From positions 62,001 through 126,000 of the forward strand of contig NZ_QJSP01000008.1 of NCBI RefSeq assembly GCF_003217475.1: a DNA stretch of 64,000 nt, in the 5' to 3' direction. The notes below the pieces were generated by a model that searched no databases, was not told where the DNA came from, and saw nothing but the letters and a program-made list of their open reading frames with translations. Position 1 is the first letter of the stretch; the number at the start of each line of letters is the position of its first letter. Of the stretch, positions 58,788-64,000 are shown piece after piece. This stretch comes from Williamsia limnetica (GTDB lineage Bacteria; Actinomycetota; Actinomycetes; Mycobacteriales; Mycobacteriaceae). The translations under genes were made by a program, and so were the position numbers.

Positions 58788-58802
58788 GAGAATGCAATTC
58801 TC
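58788..58802. promoter_or_regulatory. Operator-like inverted repeat, copy 11, perfect (GAGAAT-gca-ATTCTC)
   Basis: The best copy in the window; the symmetry extends to GTGAGAATGCAATTCTCAC (58786-58804). It ends about 22 bp before the GTG start of the CMD-family gene, immediately upstream of the GAGGAGG ribosome site, so a bound repressor would block the Rieske operon. Confidence 0.8.
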
Positions 58803-58825
58803 ACCCGTACGAGAGGAGGTGGTGG

Positions 58826-59356
58826 GTGCGCATACCCCCGCTACCCGCAGACCAGTGGGACGACACCGTGGACGCCGCCCTCAAGGGAATGCTGCCCCGG
58901 TGGCGAAGAAACCCCGAGAACGCGAGCACGGTGCTGTCCACCCTGGTGCAGCATCCAGCGCTCACGCAGGCGTACCTGAGCTTCAACGTCTACATCCTCT
59001 TCAACTCGACCCTCACGGGTCGACTCCGTGAACTGATGATTCTTCGAATCGCCACACTTGCCGACTGCGCCTACGAGGTCAGCCACCACAGGGCGCTCGG
59101 CAAAGACGCGGGGTTGACCGACGAAGAAATCGAGGCCGCAATACGCGGCGAGGGTCGCAGCGATTCCGATCGTATAGCCCTCGCTGCGGTCGACGAGTTG
59201 GAGAACAGCTCTCGGATCTCCGATGACACGTGGACGCAACTGTCCGAACATTTCGACGAAAAACAACGCATGGACCTTGTTTTCACAGCCGGGTCCTACC
59301 GCATGCTCGCAACAGCCATCAACTCATTTGACATACAGCTCGAAGACGAAAGGTAA
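58826..59356 (+). CDS. Carboxymuconolactone decarboxylase (CMD/AhpD)-family protein
   Basis: A 176-residue helical protein starting at GTG 58826 behind GAGGAGG. The CMD core is LRELMILRIATLADCAYEVS near residue 67 followed by HHRALGKDAGL. Only one Cys is present (CAYE), so the AhpD-type CxxC peroxidase-partner pair is absent and a decarboxylase- or isomerase-like role is more plausible. It is the first gene of the Rieske operon, three bases before the oxygenase start. In similar clusters this family often acts on the oxygenase product, but the reaction is unknown. Confidence 0.88.
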   Translation: MRIPPLPADQWDDTVDAALKGMLPRWRRNPENASTVLSTLVQHPALTQAYLSFNVYILFNSTLTGRLRELMILRIATLADCAYEVSHHRALGKDAGLTDEEIEAAIRGEGRSDSDRIALAAVDELENSSRISDDTWTQLSEHFDEKQRMDLVFTAGSYRMLATAINSFDIQLEDER

Positions 59357-59359
59357 ATT

Positions 59360-60631
59360 GTGGCCCATTTCAAGAAACCAGATGCAGGTAGCTGGACCGA
59401 ACACTGGCCGGAACTCGGTACAGCGCCGGTCGACTACTCGGACTCCACCGATCCCGAGTTCTACCAGGCAGAGATCGACGCCATCTTCAGAAAGAAGTGG
59501 GTCAACATCGGCCGCGTCGAGACGATCCCCAAGAAGGGGAACTTCTTCACCCGCGAGATCGCGGCTCTGGGAACCTCGCTGATCATCGTCCGCGACTCCA
59601 AGGGCGAGGTCCGCGCATTCCACAATGTCTGCCGCCACCGCGGTAACAAGCTGGTGTGGAACGACTACCCGAACGAAGAGACCTCGGGTACGTGCCGGCA
59701 GTTCACCTGCAAATACCACGCATGGCGCTACAGCCTCGAAGGCGATCTGACGTATGTGCAGCAGGAGGGCGAGTTCTTCGACCTCGACAAGAACCAGTAC
59801 GGCCTGGTCTCGGTGCGCTGCGAGGTCTGGGAGGGCTTCATCTGGGTCAACATGGACGACAACGCCAAGCCGTTGACGGACTACCTGGGCCGGTTCGCCA
59901 AGAGCGTCGAAGGCTACCCGTTCCACGAGATGACCGAGGTCTACAGCTACAAGTCGACGATCAACAGCAACTGGAAGCTGTTCATCGACGCGTTCGCGGA
60001 GTTCTATCACGCTCCGGTGCTGCACCAGAAGCAGGCGACCAAAGAAGAGGCAGAGAAGTTGCTGCACTTCGGTTTCGAGGCCCTGCATTACGACATCGAC
60101 ACCCCGCACTCGATGATCTCCAGCTGGGGAGGCATGTCGCCGCCCAAGGACGAGAGCATGGTCAAGCCGATCGAGCGGAAGCTGCGCAGTGGGCTCTTCG
60201 GCCCCTGGGATCGCCCCGACATCGAAGGCCTCGACCCGCTGCCCGAGGGCATCAACCCGGCCGGCGCGAAGCCCTGGGGCGTCGACGAGTTCGAGTTCTT
60301 CCCGAACATGTCGCTGCTGTTCTGGGCGCCCGGCTGGTACCTCACGTACCACTACTGGCCCACCGCGGTGAACCAGCACGTCTTCGAAGCCCGGCTGTAC
60401 TTCGTACCCGCGAAGACCTGCCGCGAGCGCCTGGCCCAGGAGCTCGCAGCAGTGACCTTCAAGGAGTACGCATTCCAGGACGCCAACACCCTGGAGGCGA
60501 CGCAGACGATGCTCGCCACCAAGACTGTCAGCGATTTCCCCCTCTGTGATCAGGAAATCCTCCTCCGCCACCTCCACAAAGTGGTCAAAGACGAAGTTAG
60601 GGAGCACAAAAATGCCGCAGTTACCAGCTGA
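59360..60631 (+). CDS. Rieske non-haem iron oxygenase, large (alpha) subunit
   Basis: A 423-residue aromatic-ring-hydroxylating-type oxygenase starting at GTG 59360. The Rieske 2Fe-2S ligands are Cys91 and His93 (CRHRG) and Cys117 and His120 (CKYHAWRY). The mononuclear iron site is FIDAFAEFYHAPVLH with His217 and His222 and the bridging acid near residue 210-214. The full length and long C-terminal domain fit an alpha subunit. No beta subunit, ferredoxin or reductase gene is in the window; a 108-residue unknown protein overlaps its stop by 20 bp and could be a partner. It probably hydroxylates an alicyclic or aromatic intermediate. Confidence 0.93.
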   Translation: MAHFKKPDAGSWTEHWPELGTAPVDYSDSTDPEFYQAEIDAIFRKKWVNIGRVETIPKKGNFFTREIAALGTSLIIVRDSKGEVRAFHNVCRHRGNKLVWNDYPNEETSGTCRQFTCKYHAWRYSLEGDLTYVQQEGEFFDLDKNQYGLVSVRCEVWEGFIWVNMDDNAKPLTDYLGRFAKSVEGYPFHEMTEVYSYKSTINSNWKLFIDAFAEFYHAPVLHQKQATKEEAEKLLHFGFEALHYDIDTPHSMISSWGGMSPPKDESMVKPIERKLRSGLFGPWDRPDIEGLDPLPEGINPAGAKPWGVDEFEFFPNMSLLFWAPGWYLTYHYWPTAVNQHVFEARLYFVPAKTCRERLAQELAAVTFKEYAFQDANTLEATQTMLATKTVSDFPLCDQEILLRHLHKVVKDEVREHKNAAVTS

Positions 60632-60938
60632 TTTCGCCGAGCTCGAGAAGTTCTCGGACTGGATCTTGGCCACCGAGGAGGAGCGTTACGCAAAGCGCCT
60701 CGAAACGAGCATGGACGACATGCAGGTGTTCTACGACGCCGGCATGGAGCACATGGACGCCGTGCTCGACCACCTCGACAAGTTCGACCTCTACGATCTG
60801 CCGGATCCGGAACGGGCACTGATGTACCTGATGCAGTCGGTCGTCATGGTGTCGTTCCCGATCGAGGTCTGGAAGCAACCCCGCGTGCTCGACAGCGGTG
60901 CTGCCTGGGTCGAGACCGTGCATCAGCCGGCCTTCTGA
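60612..60938 (+). CDS. Small acidic protein coupled to the Rieske oxygenase (unknown function)
   Basis: A 108-residue protein with ATG 60612 and AGGGAG upstream, starting inside the oxygenase gene. It is acidic, mostly helical and rich in Met/Asp/Glu (MDDMQVFYDAGMEHMDAVLD, PERALMYLMQSVVMVSF). It has no cysteines or His-rich metal site and no membrane helix. It is not the NTF2-like beta subunit of dioxygenases. The 20-bp overlap suggests a fixed partner of the Rieske protein, perhaps a stability or electron-transfer adaptor. I do not recognise the family. Confidence 0.78.
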   Translation: MPQLPADFAELEKFSDWILATEEERYAKRLETSMDDMQVFYDAGMEHMDAVLDHLDKFDLYDLPDPERALMYLMQSVVMVSFPIEVWKQPRVLDSGAAWVETVHQPAF

Positions 60939-60939
60939 C

Positions 60940-62151
60940 ATGCAGACACTCGTAGCGGCGGGATTGCTCGACATCGACTCCGGCGAAATCGTCCGGCCCG
61001 GGATCATCCGGGTCGACGGTGAGCGAATAGTCGGTGTGGGCGGTTCTCCAGAAGGCGAGGTCATCGACCTCGGTGACCTCATCCTCGTCCCCGGATTCAT
61101 GGACATGGAGGTCAATCTGCTCATGGGCGGACGCGGCGAAAAGCCGGTCGCGTCAATGGTTCAGGATGATCCGCCGATACGAATGTTGCGTGCGGTGGGC
61201 AATGCCCGCCGCACGCTGCGGGCCGGTTTCACCACCGTCCGCAACCTCGGTTTGTTCGTCAAGACCGGCGGCTATCTTCTCGATGTGGCACTTGGCAAGG
61301 CGATCGACGCCGGTTGGGTCGATGGCCCCCGGGTGGTCCCTGCCGGTCACGCCATCACCCCGACCGGTGGACACCTCGACCCCACGATGTTCGCGGCTTT
61401 CATGCCCGGCGTCCTTGATCTGACCATCGAAGAGGGCATCGCCAACGGTGTGGCGGAAGTTCAGAAAGCCGTTCGGTACCAGATCAAACACGGCGCCCAG
61501 TTGATCAAGGTGTGCGTCTCTGGCGGCGTCATGTCCCATACGGGAACAGCAGGTGCGCAACACTATTCGTTCGACGAGCTGGTCGCGATCGTCGACGAGG
61601 CCCATCGGCGTGGGCTGCGTGTTGCCTCGCACACCCATGGTGCCGAGGCCGTCAAGCAGGCCGTCAAGGCTGGCATCGACTGTATCGAGCACGGCTTCCT
61701 CGTCGATGACGAGGCGATTCAGATGATGGTCGACAACGACACCTTCCTGGTGCCGACAACCCGATTGATCGACGGCATGGACATCTCTCACGCTCCTGAC
61801 GAGCTGAAGGAGAAGGCTGCCGAGATGTTCCCGAAGGCTCGTATTGCGGTGAAGAAGTGCTACGACGCGGGCGTGAAGATTGCCGTCGGAACCGACGCAC
61901 CCGCGATTCCGCACGGTAAGAACGCGGACGAACTGGTTGCTCTGGTCGATCGTGGCCTGCCACCGCTGGCAGTCCTGCGCGCGGCCACCACCGTTGCCGC
62001 CGACCTGATCAACGTCACCGATCGCGGACGACTCGTCGAGGGACTGCTCGCCGACATAGTCGGTGTGCCAGGAGATCCCCTGGAAGACATCACCGTCACG
62101 CAGGATGTCCGGTTCGTCATGAAAGGCGGAAAGGTCTATGTCAACAAATGA
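60940..62151 (+). CDS. Amidohydrolase-superfamily protein lacking the HxH metal motif
   Basis: A 403-residue barrel protein resembling imidazolonepropionase/prolidase-type amidohydrolases. ATG 60940 begins one base after the upstream stop. Most metal ligands are visible: Lys in LIKVCVSGG, His in SHTHGAEA, His in CIEHGFLVDD and Asp in VGTDAPAIPHG. The strand-1 motif that is normally PGxIDxHxH reads PGFMDMEVN, so His57 and His59 are Glu and Asn. It may bind one metal only or have altered chemistry. It lies between the Rieske partner and an NTF2-like gene and presumably acts on a ring or amide intermediate. Confidence 0.85.
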   Translation: MQTLVAAGLLDIDSGEIVRPGIIRVDGERIVGVGGSPEGEVIDLGDLILVPGFMDMEVNLLMGGRGEKPVASMVQDDPPIRMLRAVGNARRTLRAGFTTVRNLGLFVKTGGYLLDVALGKAIDAGWVDGPRVVPAGHAITPTGGHLDPTMFAAFMPGVLDLTIEEGIANGVAEVQKAVRYQIKHGAQLIKVCVSGGVMSHTGTAGAQHYSFDELVAIVDEAHRRGLRVASHTHGAEAVKQAVKAGIDCIEHGFLVDDEAIQMMVDNDTFLVPTTRLIDGMDISHAPDELKEKAAEMFPKARIAVKKCYDAGVKIAVGTDAPAIPHGKNADELVALVDRGLPPLAVLRAATTVAADLINVTDRGRLVEGLLADIVGVPGDPLEDITVTQDVRFVMKGGKVYVNK

Positions 62152-62554
62152 CGATCTGCTGGAACTCCAGCAACTGCTTGCCCGCTATGCGGTGAACATG
62201 ACCAAGAACGACGTCGCCGGGGTTGTCGCGGTCTTCACCCCTGAGGGCACCTACAGTGCCTTCGGCGATGCGTTCACGCTCGATCAGTTCCCGGAACTCG
62301 TCGCGGCGGCGCCCAAGGGCCTGTTCATGACCGGGTTGCCGGTGATCGACCTGGATGGCGACACCGCGACCGGAACACAGCCGCTGTGTTTCATCCACGA
62401 CGCCACCCACGACATGCGTATCGGCTACTACAGCGACACCTACGCCCGGACCGCTTCCGGATGGCGTATCCAGACCCGCAAGATGACGTTCATCCGCCGC
62501 AGCGGTGAGCACGATTCGGGTATCCCGCACGCGTTCGAACCGTCAGGGGCATGA
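62138..62554 (+). CDS. SnoaL/NTF2-like protein
   Basis: A 138-residue cone-fold protein starting at ATG 62138 inside the 3' end of the amidohydrolase gene (14-bp overlap). LLELQQLLARYAVNMTKNDV near the N-terminus, VAVFTPEGTYSAFG and WRIQTRKMTFIRRSG are typical. Such proteins serve as isomerases, dehydratases or oxygenase small subunits. In a Rieske operon a beta-subunit-like role is possible, though it is shorter than ordinary beta subunits. Function not assigned. Confidence 0.85.
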   Translation: MSTNDDLLELQQLLARYAVNMTKNDVAGVVAVFTPEGTYSAFGDAFTLDQFPELVAAAPKGLFMTGLPVIDLDGDTATGTQPLCFIHDATHDMRIGYYSDTYARTASGWRIQTRKMTFIRRSGEHDSGIPHAFEPSGA

Positions 62555-63666
62555 ACAGCGCCGACATGAACAGCGCGCAGTTTCGCTCAGCTGTTCGTGA
62601 GTGGCTCGACGCCAACGATCTGACTGCTGGACCCGACCATTCGCTGGACGGTCAAGTCGCACAGCTGAATCGTGTGCGCCGGGCGCTGTTCGATGCCGGT
62701 TGGATGCGGTACGGATGGCCCACCGAGGTCGGCGGTCTCGGCGGGCCGGCGGAACTGCGCGCAGTCCTCGGCGAGGAGGTCGCGATCCGCGATCTCGCAG
62801 AGCCAGGCCTGTATTCGATGATCGAAGTCCTGGTTCCGACGATGATGTCCTACGCGACACCGGAACTCGCTGCTGAGATGGTGCCGCTGATGCTGAGCGG
62901 CGCCGAGCAGTGGTGCCAGGGATTCTCTGAACCCGGTTCGGGCAGCGACCTTGCGTCACTGACGACCAAAGCCGTGCAACAGGGCGATGACTGGGTGGTC
63001 TCGGGCCAGAAGGTGTGGACCAGTCTGGCCCAGTACGCCTCGCGTTGCGTCCTGTTGACCAGAACGGGACCGGGTCACAAGGGGATCACCGCGTTCTTCG
63101 TGGACATGGACACCCCCGGAATCACCGTGCGGCCCCTGCGCACGATGCACGGGGTCGACGAGTTCGCCGAAGTCTATTTCGACAACGTGGTCGTCCCCGC
63201 AAACCGAATGCTCGGGAAGCCCGGCGACGGCTGGGGAGTCGCGATGGATCTCCTCCCCCATGAACGTTCGACGTGCTTCTGGCACCGGATCGCCTACCTG
63301 TTCACTCGTCTGGACCGCTTACTCGTCCAATCCGCACCCACGACAACGGTCGCGGACGATGCAGAACTCGGCGCCGCGTATCTGGCGCTGCACACGATTC
63401 GCTGCCGCTCGAGGATGACGCAGCAGCGGTTGGCCGACGGCGCCCAGTTGGGGCCCGAGACGTCGGTGGACAAGGTGCTGCTGGCGACGGCGGAACAGCA
63501 ACTGTTCAACACCGCGCGAGACCTTCTGCCGGGAGCAATCGAGCTCGCAGAGTCGGAATGGCGAACCGAATATCTCTATTCGCGCGCCGCCACCATCTAC
63601 GGCGGCACCGCGGAGATCCAGCGCAACATCATCGCGCGACGGCTACTCGACCTCGGGAAGGAGTGA
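62551..63666 (+). CDS. Acyl-CoA dehydrogenase, first of a pair
   Basis: A 371-residue acyl-CoA dehydrogenase. ATG 62551 shares ATGA with the NTF2-like stop. Motifs: GFSEPGSGSDLASLTTKAV near residue 128, GQKVWTSLAQYASRCVLLTR, and RAATIYGGTAEIQRNIIARR at the end, where Gly stands at the Glu position of short-chain enzymes. A second dehydrogenase-like gene follows 3 bp later. Such adjacent pairs form heterotetramers in steroid side-chain degradation (ChsE-type), with one subunit supplying most FAD contacts. A similar heteromer is inferred. Confidence 0.92.
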   Translation: MNSADMNSAQFRSAVREWLDANDLTAGPDHSLDGQVAQLNRVRRALFDAGWMRYGWPTEVGGLGGPAELRAVLGEEVAIRDLAEPGLYSMIEVLVPTMMSYATPELAAEMVPLMLSGAEQWCQGFSEPGSGSDLASLTTKAVQQGDDWVVSGQKVWTSLAQYASRCVLLTRTGPGHKGITAFFVDMDTPGITVRPLRTMHGVDEFAEVYFDNVVVPANRMLGKPGDGWGVAMDLLPHERSTCFWHRIAYLFTRLDRLLVQSAPTTTVADDAELGAAYLALHTIRCRSRMTQQRLADGAQLGPETSVDKVLLATAEQQLFNTARDLLPGAIELAESEWRTEYLYSRAATIYGGTAEIQRNIIARRLLDLGKE

Positions 63667-63669
63667 GGC

Positions 63670-64000
63670 ATGGACGACGACGAATTGTTATTGCTCACCG
63701 AAACCTTCCGTAGGACCATGGCCGGCGCATCAGGGCCCGCGCTCGATGCCGCACTTGTCGAACTCGGCTGGACCGAGATGCTCGGCGAGATCCCGGAGTT
63801 CGCGGTTCCGATGGCGTTTCGATTGCTCGGCGAGACCGGTGCACATGCGTCGTTGATCAACGACCTGATCGGCGAGGACGTACCGCTGCCCTTCGCCGGC
63901 GGTTCCTGGGTGCTCTGGCATCGAAACCACAGTGCGGCGACGTCCGTCCTCGATCCCGAATTGCCACTCGAAGTCGTGGAATCGGGCGGCGCGACAGCGC
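63670..64000 (+). CDS. Acyl-CoA dehydrogenase-like protein, second of a pair (cut by window edge)
   Basis: Only the N-terminal 110 residues are in the window, from ATG 63670 with AAGGAG upstream. The segment LVELGWTEMLGEIPEFAVPM and the following LLGETGAHASLINDLIGEDV resemble the alpha-helical N-terminal domain of short acyl-CoA dehydrogenase partner subunits. Active-site regions lie beyond the right edge. The close spacing to the previous gene supports a heteromeric enzyme. Assignment depends on the neighbour and partial sequence. Confidence 0.7.
   Translation, partial: MDDDELLLLTETFRRTMAGASGPALDAALVELGWTEMLGEIPEFAVPMAFRLLGETGAHASLINDLIGEDVPLPFAGGSWVLWHRNHSAATSVLDPELPLEVVESGGATA

Larger units (their letters stand above)
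58385..58825. other. 441-bp divergent intergenic region
   Basis: Lies between the ABC operon (minus) and the Rieske operon (plus). It holds a leader hairpin (58449-58477), an AT-rich promoter-like stretch for the minus operon near 58499-58527 and a perfect GAGAAT-type operator before the + operon. The middle (58540-58740) shows no recognised signal; a 71-codon open frame on the minus strand (58524-58739) has no ribosome site or family resemblance and is not called. Confidence 0.6.

Noticed and set aside
59324-60673. A 449-codon open frame on the minus strand opposite the Rieske oxygenase
   Set aside because: Antisense shadow; the plus strand has all Rieske and iron ligands.
1-64000. Insertion sequences, prophage, tRNA-linked integration or CRISPR repeats
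   Set aside because: No transposase, integrase, tRNA gene, long terminal repeats or spaced repeat arrays were seen; the only tandem repeats are the two short ones listed.

Overview
The window is a gene-dense, GC-rich stretch (63 intact genes, two genes cut by the window edges and one decayed gene; few gaps over 200 bases) from an actinobacterium. A mycofactocin-type SDR, a P450 beside a CxxHxxC ferredoxin, F420-type LLM oxidoreductases, many acyl-CoA enzymes and frequent ATGA/GTGA stop-start overlaps point to the Mycobacteriales (Gordonia, Rhodococcus, Mycobacterium or relatives); the genus is not resolved. No rRNA, tRNA, transposase, phage or CRISPR sequence was seen. Nearly everything looks like catabolism of hydrophobic carboxylic acids through CoA thioesters.

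Layout. 1-6.3 kb: a partial thioesterase, then (+) OB-fold protein, thiolase, acyl-CoA synthetase, amidohydrolase, acyl-CoA synthetase. 6.4-11.5 kb (-): aldehyde dehydrogenase, class III CoA-transferase, OB-fold protein and SCP-x-type thiolase. 11.7-20.2 kb (+): Fe/2OG dioxygenase, SDR, mycofactocin-type SDR, ferredoxin, P450, a fused OB-fold/thiolase resembling a retro-aldolase, a hydrolase and two beta-hydroxyacid-type dehydrogenases. 20.2-27.1 kb: orphan peptide-type binding lipoprotein, acyl-CoA synthetase, LLM oxidoreductase and three SDRs. 27.1-33.1 kb: LuxE-like and LuxC-like proteins, aldo-keto reductase and aldehyde dehydrogenase, divergent from a TetR. 33-39.9 kb: TetR, SDR and VOC protein divergent from an ACAD11-like dehydrogenase and phosphotransferase pair with hydratase, quinone reductase and SDR. 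39.9-44.3 kb: NTF2-like protein, TetR, two thioesterases (one broken), LLM oxidoreductase, second Fe/2OG dioxygenase. 44.3-52.6 kb (-): a beta-oxidation operon, followed by a TetR with two paralogous genes of unknown function. 52.7-58.4 kb (-): branched-chain-type ABC importer with two small unknown proteins. 58.8-64 kb (+): CMD-family protein, Rieske oxygenase, 108-residue unknown protein, unusual amidohydrolase, NTF2-like protein and a pair of acyl-CoA dehydrogenases.

The strongest unifying signal is non-coding. A 15-bp inverted repeat close to GAGAAT-GCT-ATTCTC recurs about 12 times, 15-100 bp before start codons in eight separate regions from 0.3 to 58.8 kb. At 26.2 and 35.0 kb copies repeat at exactly 21 bp. 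This implies one regulator controlling most of the island; the TetR at 33.0-33.7 kb is the best candidate because its own operon carries the triple site. The other three TetR genes each sit beside a different palindrome. The inferred picture is import, CoA activation by several ligases, oxygenation (P450, Rieske, Fe/2OG), beta-oxidation, and C-C cleavage by thiolase-fold/OB-fold modules. The actual substrates cannot be read from the sequence.
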